Translations under genes and position numbers: made by a program
NCBI GenBank assembly: GCA_009760855.2
Contig: WPIO01000001.1
Location: 17,622,501-17,686,500 of the forward strand
Length of the DNA stretch: 64,000 nucleotides
Origin: Cristatella mucedo
Lineage: Eukaryota > Bryozoa > Phylactolaemata > Cristatellidae
Direction: 5' to 3'
Notes under the pieces: generated by a model
The model's database searches: none
Told to the model about the DNA's origin: nothing
What the model saw: the letters and a program-made list of their open reading frames with translations, nothing else
In this document: positions 1 through 11,729 of the stretch, one piece after another
Layout of the letters: the number at the start of each line of letters is the position of its first letter
How positions within the stretch are numbered: the stretch's first letter is position 1

Positions 1-589
1 GTGTCTTGAGAGCGCGCCTCAGGCGCCCGAGCGACTCTCTTTGAAATGCTAACGATCCGAATGCCGCACTGCAACGACCCGGTGGGCTTTCTGCCCTTCC
101 GGCAGCTTCCGCCGCTATGCTTGGACGTGTCCCTAGTCTCGGCGCGAGCACCGTCCCGTCGAGTGGAGCGGAAACTCCCCGCGGACGCGTCTCCATTTCA
201 CAACCCGCAGGTCGAAAGAAAATAAAAACACTGCGGCGGCGCCAGAGTGAGCTAGAGAGGATGTGCGCCACCTATTGATTTCGCGTCGGGCGAGGACGCG
301 TGGCGGCGAGGCGCGCTTCGCCGCCACGGGCAGCCAAGCCCGCCGTTGCTTGCTAGCTTGCTGCGTGGGCACGCTCGCTTTCAGTAGGGGAGACCAAAAG
401 CCAGGCAGCAGCGGTCCTCCCTCGCGACGGCTTCCTTCGTTTTGGTGCAGATTCTCGCACCCAAATTGTCCCAAAGCTTCCCCTCCTTCCTTTTCCGCCT
501 CGGGACCCGGCGGCTATGGAGTCAAGCAGGATCCAGCGGCTGCTTCGGTTTCGCTGTCGACGAGACAGCTCGCACAGCCTCGGGTGGAT
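1..589. other. GC-rich sequence without recognised gene
   Basis: No conserved protein, splice-bounded exon or RNA gene is visible. The open frames on both strands here are short, overlap each other and have no recognisable motif. Confidence 0.5.
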
Positions 590-1120
590 ACTAGCTCTCC
601 AAATCGGCTCTATCGGCATGTCTCCTTTTGCCCCTGACCGGAGTCGGTATGTCCTCTTCCTAGAAGACTTTTCGGTAGATGAGAGTATCAGCTCCACAGT
701 CGAGACTGCCTACTTTCACCTAAGTAGCATTGAAAAAATTCGGACTTTCGTGGATAAAGACACGGTTGCAAAGCTGTTCCATGCATTCGTGACCTCGCAA
801 CAAGACCCTCTGCAGCTCTCTACGTTTTGGCCTTCATGCCCGTGCAATAAAATGCTACAAATGGTGCAAATATTCAGCTACGCTTATGCGAAGTGAACAT
901 CGCAACTTCCACATTAGATCACTGCTCAGCAATCTTCCGCCAATAGGGCACAGTATCGACTTCAAGATTCTGCCACTCACTTTTAGGTCACTCACTTTTA
1001 GGTCTCCTCATTTTCCTTCTCCCGCCTACCTGCAGCACCCGAATTAGTTTCACCTTAGTTCTCCCATCGCACCACCGGTCTTTTGACTTAGTTGAATCCC
1101 TGATTTACGTTCGTAGTCCT
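590..1120 (+). pseudogene. Degenerate L2-like LINE reverse transcriptase fragment
   Basis: The + strand translation keeps the order of the C-terminal part of an L2/CR1-clade ORF2. A segment resembling 'SISTVETAYFHLSSIEKIR' corresponds to the 'SSTIKSAYFQLHNISEIR' region of the better copy at 3440. It is followed by a remnant of 'LVHAFVTSRLD', then 'IDFKILPLTFRS' and 'SPAYL', matching the 'RIDFKVLSLTLRS...APPYL' block. Several frame changes and stops break it. It is the oldest-looking LINE copy in the window, an inference from how little identity remains. Confidence 0.65.
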
Positions 1121-3439
1121 CTCCAGAAAAGAGCCAATTGGCTCTTTATTGCATCTCTCCGCTGTGTATGCCACGTGCTCGCGCGAACGGCTGCCGAAGT
1201 TTACTCTAATATTGTTCATAAAGGGGCTGTTTGAGTATGGTCTGCCGCCGGATCTCAGCTTTTTTGTCTGCTGACTTGGTGCTCAGAGGAGCAGGACTAG
1301 TAGTATCGCGGACGCGATCGCAGTGCCGTCTCCTGGCGCTCGTGCTCTCGATGTGTGCCGAAACGTTCGTTTTTATCGGGCAGCCCTAACAACCGTATGG
1401 GATCCAGGAAGTTACCGAAGAGTACCGGATTTAGTTCTGAGTGCTTGGTTTCCAAAAATAGGCTGTTGCCTTAACAAGAAGCGAGGGCACATGCCTTCTC
1501 ACGAACAGCGGTAATATCTAAACTTAATCAAATGGGCATGTGTGCAGCAATCTTTGTTTCCCCAGCGCTTGTAATTATTTGGCAAGACAAGCAATGATAG
1601 TTTTGTACAGGCTGACCAATTTGACTAAAACAGTCTTTTTATACTTGCATGCATAAAGAAACAGCTGAAGTCTTCACAAATAAACATTTGTGTAATGTAA
1701 TATATCTCCGTCTGTAACTACACAAAGCCACAACAACCATCGACATGTGTTTATGAGAGTTTTCTGTGGCGAACTCAAAGTCTAGGATGCTATTATTAGT
1801 TACTCAGGTCTGTACTTAGTTCTGAATTATGTTTGCAAGGTCTAGCTTGGTCTCCAGGCTATTTCAGCAATGTCAGACTGACTTGTTGGGAATTCAATTT
1901 CGGGGCCTTGCTAGAGGTGGCCAGTAGTCGCCAGGCGAGCGAGCGCTAGCAAAGCTGGCGGTGCAAGAGCCTACCATTCTGACCTTGGCATTGCTAGCAA
2001 CACTTTGTCCTTGGCATTGCAAGCCGTGCTCTTCCTGCGCGCTCCTGCTAGTCTGCTGTTCAGCCTGGTTATTTTTTAGCGTGCTGATCCTAGTCACGTG
2101 GGCACGACACGTGGGCGGGCACGGCCTCCGAGAAGAAGCTCGAGCCGCTGCAAGCGTGAAAGCCGCCGTCAGTCAGTCGCTGGCAGTGTCACGTGATTCA
2201 GATAAGGTATACGTTCGGAAGCTAGGCGTCTCGGGTAGTTTAGCGTGGCGGCGGCGGATGCTCTTTTTTAAACGCGAATTACTTGATGCACTGTTACAAT
2301 GCGAGTTACTTAATGCAGAGCGGCGGTCTAACGGTAAATAGGCGAACTGGCGGTAAAGAGAGGCTGCAAGCGAGCGGGCGCGGCCCGACCCGTTCGCCGC
2401 GGCTGCGGTTTGCGTTACTCACCGCTCAGTGCGGGGCGACCGCACTTGTCTGCGCCGCTTGAGGTCAAAGTAAAGATCGCTTCTCGGCAATTGGAGCTCG
2501 GCTATTAGCAGAGGCCGGAGCACAAGGGGTTTCGCTGCTTTCTAAATTAGGAGACGGTTGAAACTGCACCGACCGTTCTTAGCAATGCCTGCGTCACGAG
2601 AGTCGAGTGCACATTTGCTAAGCCTGCCAAGTCCGGGTCTGTAGTTCCGCCGCTACCGCACTGTACACACGTGCCGCCCCCGTGAGACCTAAAGCGTACC
2701 ATCGCGAACTTTAGCGAGACCTCGTGCTTGCGTCTGGTCAAGTATACGTGCACCTGGTCAAGTATACGTGCGAGAGCTTGCCAGGGCGCGCCCGACGAAT
2801 CTGCACACTTAGCGTTTAGCCGAAAAGTTTAGGCAGTAAGTATGACATTCTGATAAGAAATAAGTTGAATACAGATTGCGAATAGAAATTTTTACGGACG
2901 CGTTTTTATGCTATACATCATTTGAATAAATATTACATTGAGTGGTAACCCATTATAGTATTGAATATTCCACAGGCAATTTTCAATTCCAATAATCATG
3001 CATGCAATGCTGAGTGCAACGGATTGTCGTAATTCATTCTGATTAAGCAAAAATCGACCTGAAATCTGCGGTGCGATGCCGAATTTCTAGTGAACACTGT
3101 AGTACATGGGAGGCATTATGTATCCACCAAATTTCATGCCATTGTGCTGGCGTTTTCTCCTACAAACGGGCTACAAAGACGCTGGCTGTTATGGCAATCG
3201 GATAAGATAATATTACAAGTACTAGTAGTGATGATAATAATAGTAACAACAAATTAAAACATCCGCTTGGCGCTCTCACAGTGCTAACTCTTGCAACGGA
3301 CTTTTAAGGGTTCTGGAAATGAAGCATGCCAATGGAATAGTGATGCTTAGTAACAACTGGTACAATTTTAGCACGTTTGAACATTAAAAGTGCAATTCAC
3401 TCAGACACAGCAAATGTTGTGGGAAACCGTCGGGATCCT
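1121..3439. other. Intergenic sequence, no gene seen
   Basis: The composition is mixed, turning AT-rich after about 2800. A 20-bp direct duplication built on CTGGTCAAGTATACGTGC lies at about 2735-2771. No exon-like frame or RNA gene was recognised. Confidence 0.5.
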
Positions 3440-4515
3440 CGCTCCTTTTTAGATGACAATTCGAAGATTCTCTCAACTCACTTGCAGCATGTATTGATGA
3501 CATCCGCATATGGATGGCAGCAAATTTTCTAAAACTAAACAATGATAAAACTAGCTTCCTAGTTATGGGCAAACCCAGTGTGATTCACAAATTGGAAAGG
3601 CTGACGCTCAAAATTGGCTCTGCCAGCATATCTCCTGTTGAATCTCCTCGAAATCTAGGTGTCATGTTCCAAAGTGACCTTTCGTTAGACGACCACATCA
3701 GCTCTACAATCAAGTCTGCCTAGTTTCAGCTACATAACATTTCTGAAATTCGGGCTTGCTTAGATAAGGATAACACATCTAAGTTGGTCCATACATTCAT
3801 TTGTGATATCCCGTCTTGACTTCTGTCACTCACTGCTTGCTGGCCTACCGGCATGTGCAATTCGGCGATTACAGCTGGTGCAAAACTCTGGAGCCAGGCT
3901 TGTCTCTCGTGAGCGTCGCAGTTGCCACATCACACCACTTCTCGCCGCCCTGCACTGGCTACTAGTCAAGCAACGGATCGATTTCAAGGTTTTGTCACTC
4001 ACTTTAAGGTCACTTCATTCTTTGGCTCCACCCTACCTCTCAGATCTACTCCCCCACCAAGCCAAGCATCGTACCACCCACTTTTCGGAATCCAACAGTT
4101 TACCAATACCTGGTACAAACCTCAAATCCTTTGAAGACCGTGCATTTAGTTCGTATGCTCCCAAAGCCTGGAACTCACTCCCGACTTGCGTCACATCCCC
4201 TGACTCGACCACATTTAAAAAGAACTTGAAAACACACCTATTTAGGACAGGATGTAGTGGGTCCCTGTGATTCGTCCTTCGTGTGCTTATGCGTGCTGAC
4301 ACTGTGCATGCTGCCACTAACCACACCTGCATGCTGACCCTGTGCATGTCACCCTAACCATGTTATTCATGTTGTTTATCAAGCATGATATTACTCACCA
4401 TTCAATTGCGTTTCCCTTTGCAGCAAATGTAAAGCGCCTAGAGAGATTGAGTTCTCTGAGGGCGCTTTATCAAGTGCATTACTATTATTATTATTATTAT
4501 TATTATTATGTTGGG
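3440..4515 (+). pseudogene. 5'-truncated L2-like LINE (ORF2 C-terminus and 3' UTR)
   Basis: This is the 3' third of a non-LTR retrotransposon of the L2/CR1 clade. It starts just before an 'SLAACIDDIRIWMAANFLKL' block, then 'NNDKTSFLVMGKP', 'RNLGVMFQSDLSLDDHIS', 'SRLDFCHSLLAGLP', 'ITPLLAALHWLLVKQRIDFK', 'APPYLSDLL' and 'FEDRAFSSYAPKAWNSLP', the usual order for this family. The frame is broken by a stop near 3721 and a frameshift near 3805, so it is not functional. After the stop near 4268 comes a 3' UTR ending in a hairpin (AAAGCGCC at 4431-4438 pairing with GGCGCTTT at 4461-4468, inner AGAGA/TCTCT) and a short (ATT)n tail at about 4485-4510. The 5' truncation is typical of target-primed insertion. 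This copy is the best local reference for the family. Confidence 0.9.
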
Positions 4516-4519
4516 ATGT

Positions 4520-4640
4520 CAATCAGTAATCAGTTCCAGGCTTTGGAAGAATGTGAATTTAAGGCACTGCCGCCGAAGGATTCGAGCTTTGTTAGAGGCG
4601 CAGGTGGAAGACTAGTATCAGAGGCCGAGTTTTATACCGG
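4520..4640 (-). pseudogene. L2-like LINE fragment, inverted, abutting the previous copy
   Basis: The + strand text around 'TTCCAGGCTTTGGAAGAATG' and 'AAGGATTCGAGCTTTGTTAG' matches the antisense strand of the ORF2 C-terminus (compare 54431-54500). It begins directly after the ATT tail of the copy at 3440-4515 but points the other way, giving a tail-to-tail pair. Confidence 0.6.
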
Positions 4641-6570
4641 CAAAAGTCGTTCCGAAAGGAACCCGGGGCGGGGGTTAGTTCGCTGCGAAGCGGCGCGCCC
4701 CCTCTGGAAGCGGAGCGGCAATTTCCTGCCACGTTCACGACCGCAATGCCGAGCCGCCGATTTTTCCAACAGCTGCGAGTTGCATGCGCGGCAGGCTCTG
4801 CAAAGCTCGCGCCGCGATGGCGGAGGCCTCCCGTGAGCTTTGCACCTCTCGCGTGCGCGCCAGCAGCGTAGCGGCCGCTGGCCGCGCGCCTACGAGGGAG
4901 CTTCGACTCGACTCGGGCGAGAGCGCCGCGGCGAAGCGCGCACGTCGACGCTCAGCCGCGCGTCGACGTGCGGACGCATTCGCATTCAGCGTCCGAGCGG
5001 CATCATCCAGCGCTGCAGAAGACAGCAGACACGAGTTCTCGCTCTCGGAAGTTTAGTTTTCCCTCGCGCAGACTACTCGTTCGCTAAGGTGCTGCTGAGC
5101 CCGACGGCGCCACGCGGCTCATCTCGCGAGAGCCCAACTGCGTACGGCACGGGCGCGCGTCGTTGCGAGAGAATGAGCGCGACTAGCTCCACTGAAGTCG
5201 ATTAAAGGGCCCACGGGGGGACCAAGGTCGAGGCCAAATCAATGGTCGCTCTCTCACGCCGGACGAATACGTGTTGCTCGCGGGCAGTCCGAGCAGTCCG
5301 CGTAAGGGTTTGCGTAAGTTCAAATCTCTGAATACGTTAACATCGCTGGATACGTACGTTAGCACTTGGATCCGGCACGGCAGCGCCGCCTGGATTTAGC
5401 GGTAATGACCGGCGAGGCAGACTCTTTCCTCCGTCGTGCAGAGCTGCGGCAGCATTCTGGGTATCGAAAGAGCCGCCTGCATATATGCCGCGGTCGGCTA
5501 AACCATTTGCAACTACCGCAAGCCGATATGACCCAACCAGCGACAGGTTGCGGCTAATAACCTGCCCTTTGCCTTCGGTGTCATCTCACGTTGGCGTCAG
5601 CGTCGCGACGTAAGGCCGCCGGCCACTGGCGAGCTTGAGCGTCCGCTGCGCTTCCGGTGGAGAGCCGCGGGCGCTGAGAGTCTGGCGTGCGGTCGCACGT
5701 GCGGCGCAAATGACTTAAACGGTCCTTCGGCTTTTAATGGAGCTGTAAGGCCCTCCTATGAAGAAAGAGCGCGTGTAATTCCTCACGTTTCATTCAGGAC
5801 ATCAGATTGTATATTAATTAACGATGTGAACAAGCACCAAGTCAGTGTCAAGTACCCGGATAGAGATCGGGTTCTCTTAGAGCGGAATGGAAATGAATCG
5901 TATTTTTTTATATTAATTGTTCATAAGAACACTGGGGCTCAGCTCCGTTCCGAGAGGGCACATTTAAAGCCGGGCTTCAAGCAACCACTTGGTTTAGTGG
6001 GGGTAAGGGAGTTTCCGCAGCTCAATTAATAGGGGAATGACCCAGTAAACCAGACGTCGTGGCGACCTCTGCGCTCAACCCGTAGCCAGTAGCTTGGTTC
6101 CAGACTCTCTGTGTATGCGAACTGACCTCCAGATCGATCGCTCCAAAAGATTTCAGTCTAATGTAAGGGGCGGCGGGCCGACTAGATGCTGAGGAGCGCA
6201 CGCTGCGAGAGCGCGTCGGAGTAGCGTGGAGGTCAGAGGCAGCTCGGTAGGTCAGCAGGTCAGAGGCAGGTCAGTAGGTCAGCAGGTCTGTAGGCTGATG
6301 GAAGTGAGCGAGGTGGCCTGTGGGCTAGAGAGAATCCGGAAGTCGCCTCGATGCTCGATAGGTGCCAGCGAAGCTCGGACAGAAGCCGAGTGGTGCGGCA
6401 GCTAAGCCGTTGGCGACAGACCAGACAAGCTGCTGAGGTGAACAGCTGTTCCAGACCATAGAGGGCGTAGGCGGGGAGTCCTGAGTACACGCAATTGCAG
6501 TAATTTAGACGCCAGCCAAGTCGCAGGCGCGTGAACTAGTTTTGCTGTTGCACTCTTGCCTAAGCAAATG
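4641..6570. other. Intergenic sequence, no gene seen
   Basis: 4680-5240 is GC- and CpG-rich and 5700-6050 is AT-richer. Open frames are short and show no family motif. A run of short GGTCAGCAGGTC-type repeats lies at about 6230-6290. Confidence 0.45.
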
Positions 6571-6625
6571 GAGAGCTGGTTTGGCCCAGTGGTTAATTCG
6601 ACCGAGGTTTGTAGACAGTAGGCAT
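6571..6625 (+). repeat. SINE B, tRNA-like head only
   Basis: The sequence GAGCTGGTTTGGCCCAGTGG matches the head of the SINE at 45551 almost exactly and contains a polymerase III A-box-like TGGCCCAGTGG. The rest of the element is missing or too diverged to recognise. Confidence 0.55.
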
Positions 6626-7038
6626 ATTTTCGTTTTACCTTTCAATTTTCTTTTTAGCATATTTCCGTTTGCGACTTTTGCGAGCAGGATTGAAACTGCG
6701 ATTTACGTTTGCGTGGCCTTTATACATCGGACGTGATGGACGTGCATCCGATATCTTTGAGGTCGATACACATATCGTTAGCAGCCAGTGCAAGTTCACG
6801 CGCATGTCCTGTATAAGCCGCCATTTTTACAAACAGCTGCAATACAGCGGCTCGTAGCTTTGCCTTTGCAGCAGAGAAGTGGGGCTCGGGCTTAATGCCG
6901 CTGCCGCTCTCCGTCCATGCGCATTCGATTAATCGCCGTTACGAATCGCCCCAACGTTCGGCCAATTACGCAAGCAGGATTGGTGCATTCGGAATGAGCA
7001 GACGAATGAATTGTACAAATACAGATGAATTATATGTA

Positions 7039-7039
<1 letters not shown>

Positions 7040-7088
<49 letters not shown>

Positions 7089-7112
7089 AGAGAGAGACAG
7101 AGACAGAGAGAG
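7040..7112 (+). repeat. (GA)n microsatellite
   Basis: About 70 bp of AG/GA dinucleotide with GAAA and GACA interruptions towards the 3' end. Confidence 0.95.
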
Positions 7113-7889
7113 GGGTGGAGTCCGCTGTAAACTGATGGCGGCATTTTCGCCCGAGCTGCAATAGAGCGCAGCGTGTCGCAGCAGACCAGGCAAGAATGAA
7201 GCTGGCTTTCGACTTGCCATTACAGTCATATTTTCGTTGTCCAGCTGCGTTTTCCCACCAGTAAGTGTGCGCGCGCGGTTAGCAATTGGATATGAACGCA
7301 AGAGCCAGCTCGAGAGACGATTGCTATAAAGTAGAGTTGCGCTGCGCTTGCGGCTGACTTCACCTCAAGGCAGCAACTCGTCGAAGCGTCGGAGTGAGAG
7401 CGAGTGCGTCGCACTGCTGACACGCTCCCTCAGCGGCGGAGAAGCTGCGGCAATTGACAGCCTCCGCAGGTCGATTGGAAGGATGGGAGAATGTTCTTTT
7501 TTTTATTTCTCGCCCTCGTTTTCCGGTATCGTAGCTAGCGCGACCGCCGTTTATCCGCGAACGCGCTTAACAGCACCGCGGCTGCGGCCGATGACATCGT
7601 GGCGGCGGCGACGGATGAGCTGCGACACTTGCGGCGGCGCCGCCGAGCGAAGCGCGGCCTGTCGCTGCCGGGACGTAGCACTTGGCAGGAGGCACAATTC
7701 GCGCGCGACAAGCGAAGGGAGCGTCGAAAAATACGCGATGCGCTCTCCTCGACAGAGCGTCTACGTTTCCCACCAATCATCGCTGCGGTGGGGCGGAAGG
7801 GTTAGAGTTGAAAGGAACGTCCGCGCCGCGGCCTGCGGTCTTCGCGGACGAGCGTTGCAGCTTGCGGTTACCCGCGGTCTAAATCAGCA
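7113..7889. other. GC-rich sequence without recognised gene
   Basis: CpG-rich sequence with overlapping open frames on both strands that lack any recognisable domain. No splice-bounded exon could be supported. Confidence 0.4.
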
Positions 7890-8253
<364 letters not shown>

Positions 8254-8464
8254 ATCAAGCCGGCAACGTTCCCATTGGATTTCGCGAGCTGGCGGCTCAG
8301 AATGCGCGCGAGCGTACGTGACGAGCGCTCCGGCGACACGCCGGCGACGCGCTTGGCGGCGTGGAGCAGACGAGACGGCTGGATTCTAAGATAGCGGCCG
8401 AGGTCGCCGGTGTCTCGCCGCCGCGTCAGCTACGCTCGGAGCTGCGCGAGATCGGTCGATCGAC

Positions 8465-8502
8465 AGCCGGGGAGGCGCCGGTGGGCCGGCGCCTCCCCGG
8501 CT
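8465..8502. repeat. Perfect 17-bp GC hairpin
   Basis: AGCCGGGGAGGCGCCGG (8465-8481) is followed by a 4-nt TGGG loop and its exact reverse complement (8486-8502). No function can be assigned. Confidence 0.9.
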
Positions 8503-8701
8503 GGCCGCTCGGTCGGCCGTCCGCGCCCCGCGGAAACATCCCTTTCCGTGACAGCGGCTCCTCGCAGCCTGCAATCGCCGCTGTACGCCGAACACAATGT
8601 CGGATCCTGCTGCCGAACGAGTGCGGCCGAAAGAATGCGACGCCGAGCGGAAGCTGCGAGCAGCGGCGGCGGCAGCTTCGACGGATCGCCGAAAGAGATC
8701 A

Positions 8702-8703
<2 letters not shown>

Positions 8704-8769
<66 letters not shown>
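8704..8769 (+). repeat. (GGC)n trinucleotide array
   Basis: About 22 units of GGC. The poly-Gly, poly-Ala, poly-Arg and poly-Pro frames over it come from the repeat. Confidence 0.97.
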
Positions 8770-9070
8770 TGCGTGCTCCTTGATTGCTGTTGGACAGGCT
8801 CACGCGCGAACTTGCCGGGATGCGGCTGGGATGCGGCTGGGATGCGGCAGAGCGCCAAGCGCGAGACGCTGGCCTTGGCCGTGCGCCGCCGGTGTGCGCC
8901 GACATAGCGAGTACGGCCACATGGAACGGGACCTAACCACTGGGGCCAGCTTCCATTTCGCGAGTGCGCGTGCAGAATTTTTTTCAGCCGATGCGGGATT
9001 GGCGCTGGAAGCGCATGCCATTCTTCCACCCCTGGCGGCGGCGGCGGCGAAAAATGCTGCGCAAATACCC

Positions 9071-9081
9071 TATATAAAAGG
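9071..9081 (+). promoter_or_regulatory. Candidate TATA box
   Basis: TATATAAAAGG is a strong match to the eukaryotic TATA consensus in otherwise GC-rich DNA. No downstream gene is recognised: the first ATG (9107) opens only a seven-codon frame. A chance match, or the promoter of a non-coding transcript, is possible. Confidence 0.25.
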
Positions 9082-9298
9082 CTCGGTTTCGGAAAAAAGA
9101 AGCCCATGCAAAAGCAGCTGAACCGCTGATTAGCAATTATTAGCAAGTAGCAAGTAGCAAGTAGCAATTGGTTAGCAATTGGAAGAGCGCCAAGCATCTC
9201 TGAGAGATGCCGAAACTCTCGATAGAATGAATATAGAAGACGCTAATGGCTATATATAGAGATATACGCAGACTAGCTTCATTCAACGATCTCGGTTA

Positions 9299-9440
9299 AG
9301 TAGCGGCAGTAGAGCTGTAGCGACTGTCACTCTGCATGCAGCGGGTAATGACGAATCGCGAGCTGTACGATTCGAGCACACGACCCGGGTCGCGAAGTGC
9401 AACTGGGTTTTCCTCTTGGCCAAGAGCCAGCGGCCGCGTC
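9299..9440 (-). repeat. Diverged SINE A copy
   Basis: TAGCGGCAGTAGAGC and a degenerate B-box complement (GATTCGAGC near 9370) follow the order of the minus-strand SINE A copies at 20134 and 22506. Identity is low. Confidence 0.4.
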
Positions 9441-9557
9441 TGAGGCTTGAGAGTTTAACCATCACCCGCAGCCACAAGGGTCGTACCGGAGTTTAACCCA
9501 TATAACTCATGACTAGAATAACTACCTATCTGGTTTGCTGCACTTTAGTTATAGTAT

Positions 9558-9662
9558 AATGCGTACCGATAGCCGCTTGGGCTGTGAGTGCCCTACACAA
9601 AACTCTCCTGCGTAATACCCACATAGTCTTTGCTGCTTTGTGGAGTTACGGGCGGAAATACT
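9558..9662 (+). repeat. 3' end of ATTAC-tailed repeat
   Basis: The segment with AGCCGCTTGGGCTGTGAGTG, ACAAAACTCTCCTGCGTAA and CTTTGTGGAGTTACGGGCGG matches the last 100 bp of the repeats at 14364, 22951 and 57783. It is 5'-truncated and has lost the ATTAC tail. Confidence 0.75.
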
Positions 9663-9680
9663 GACAGACAGACATAGCAG

Positions 9681-9806
9681 GATATTTATATAGCGCACCA
9701 AGAGAAGTTATCTCTATCCCAAGCGCTTTGCGTATACCGCAGCGGTCGACCCCACGACCTTAGTCGTTAAGGCGAGCACCTTAGCCCTCGGCCAAACCGC
9801 GGTGGC
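9681..9806 (-). repeat. SINE B (tRNA-derived, L2-type tail), near complete
   Basis: On the minus strand a tRNA-like head (GGTTTGGCCGAGGGCTAAGG, GTGCTCGCC, then GTCGTGGGGTCGACC as a B-box-like element) is joined directly to a tail reading AAGCGCTTGGGATAGAGATA, CTTCTCTTGGTGCGCTATAT. The tail matches the 3' hairpin of the L2-like LINE at 4431-4468. The element is about 125 bp and lies head-out beside the ATTAC-tailed repeat fragment. Confidence 0.75.
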
Positions 9807-10499
9807 CGTATTTCGAGTGCACGCCGAGGGTTGCTTTGACTAGGACAAAATGTGAAGAGCTGTTAAATCGACGCCTGATCGTCCGCAGCCCCTTTTTTCT
9901 TCGTAGAGCAGATTCGTGAATTCATCCGATATCGCAGACAAGTGTAATTTAAATAGACGCGATAAATAGGCGGGTGCTGCCCTTTTCGCGTTTAGAGTTT
10001 CTGATTGGTTGCAAGCGGCTCTCGAGCGCCGCTGACGCTACGGTACTCTGCATGCGGCTGCTCCGGATGCGCTCGCGACGCTCCGACAGGCGCCCGAGCG
10101 CGGCAGACGCCTTTGGGCAGCCGACCGCACGCTATCGCAGCACGAGTGCCGCTCGGTCGTCCACTTCCTGTCGAAACGCTCTCTCTCTCGCGCGCGCGCG
10201 CCCTACCTACGCTATTCTTAAAGGTTCCGCATCAGGATCTGACGCGGCGCTGGCGGATAAACCTGAGCGCTTTCTTCGCTCCGCCGGCGGCCGGCGTGTA
10301 TGCGTGGGGCGCCGCGATAGGCCGCACCGGGAAAGAAAGGGGGCATCTTTAAGGGCAAGGCGGCAGTCGGTGCGAAGCAGTCAGCTTAATTCTGCGGCGG
10401 GCCGCAGGTCTCGGCTTACATTGCTGCCTACCGGCAGTGCTGTAGCATAAAGGAAGTAAACTGGATTGGCGAGACTGGGGGCGGCCATGTGCGGCTGCC
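9807..10499. other. Intergenic sequence, no gene seen
   Basis: GC-rich from 10000, with a short alternating (CG)n run near 10190-10200. No motif-bearing frame was recognised. Confidence 0.45.
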
Positions 10500-11254
10500 G
10501 CGGGGCGTCTCCTCGGGGCGTCTCCTCGGGGCGTCTCCTCGGGGCGTCTCCTCGGGGCGTCTCCTCGGAGCGTCGCCTCGGAGCGCCGCCTCGGAGCGCC
10601 GCCTCGGAGCGCCGCCTCGGAGCGCCGCCTCGGAGCGCCGCCTCGGAGCGCCGCCTCGGAGCGCCGCCTCGGAGCGCCGCCTCCGCCCTCGGAGCGCCGC
10701 CTCGGAGCGCCGCCTCGGAGCGCCGCCTCGGAGCGCCGCCTCGGAGCGCCGCCTCGGAGCGCCGCCTCGGAGCGCCGCCTCGGAGCGCCGCCTCGGAGCG
10801 CCGCCTCGGAGCGCGCCGCCTCGGAGCGCCGCCTCGGAGCGCCGCCTCGGAGCGCGCCGCCTCGGAGCGCCGCCTCGGAGCGCCGCCTCGGAGCGCCGCC
10901 TCGGAGCGCCGCCTCGGAGCGCCGCCTCGGAGCGCCGCCTCGGCGCGCCCGCCTCGGAGCGCCGCCTCGGAGCGCCGCCTCGGAGCGCCGCCTCGGAGCG
11001 CCGCCTCGGAGCGCCGCCTCGGAGCGCCGCCTCGGAGCGCCGCCTCGGAGCGCCGCCTCGGAGCGCCGCCTCGGAGCGCCGCCTCGGAGCGCCGCCTCGG
11101 AGCGCCGCCTCGGAGCGCCGCCTCGGAGCGCCGCCTCGGAGCGCCGCGCCGCCTCGGAGCGCCGCCTCGGAGCGCCGCCTCGGAGCGCCGCCTCGGAGCG
11201 CCGCCTCGGAGCGCCGCCTCGGAGCGCCGCCTCGGAGTGCCGCCTCGGAGCGCC
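10500..11254. repeat. 13-bp GC minisatellite
   Basis: About 58 tandem copies of CGGAGCGCCGCCT. The first five units are a CGGGGCGTCTCCT variant and the next an intermediate CGGAGCGTCGCCT, so variants are ordered along the array. A few 2-bp and larger slips occur (near 10680, 10815, 10855, 10945, 11145). Because 13 is not a multiple of three, every frame repeats after 39 bp, which creates long false proteins on both strands. Confidence 0.97.
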
Positions 11255-11670
11255 GGCGCGGCGAGAGCAACAGCGCCATTGCCGCAGCAGGTCATTCGCC
11301 GAATTCCCATCCCGCTCACCTCAAAACACCGGAAATACCGAGGCGTCCGTCAGCGAGTGCTAGACAGAAAGCATTTCTCGCCGCTGCCGGACGGCGTCTG
11401 GCAGCCGGACCGGTGGCGACGCTGCCCGTCATCGCAGTGCGGCCGTTGCGCTTCGGCAGGCATGAAAAAGAGAATGCTGCTTGCCTGCCTGCCTCCCTCC
11501 ACCCGCGCGCGCGCTCGACGCGCTAGCCCTCCGCCGCGAAGCGGCACTCCGCGGTCCCGCCAATTCGCGTCCATCTCGTAGGCCGTTAGGTGGCTCTCCG
11601 CACGCTGGCTGCTCGCAGCCCATCGTCGAGCTGTGTGCCGAAGCACTTTACTTCGCGGCGATGGGCGGCT

Positions 11671-11729
11671 CGCCTCACACTGGACATTCTCACACTCCCA
11701 CCCGGGGTGTGAGAACGTCCATTGAGGCG
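11671..11729. repeat. Foldback hairpin within a longer imperfect inverted repeat
   Basis: TGGACATTCTCACAC (11681-11695) pairs with 11707-11721 with one mismatch, and CGCCTCA (11671-11677) pairs with 11723-11729. Weaker complementarity continues outward to about 11620 and 11780 (for example GTGCCGAA against TTCGGCAC). Confidence 0.75.

Noticed and set aside
10381-11581. Several 280-370-codon open frames on both strands with repeating Arg/Ser/Ala/Gly/Pro
   Set aside because: They are translations of the 13-bp minisatellite in different frames; all frames give the same 13-residue period and no flanking domain exists.
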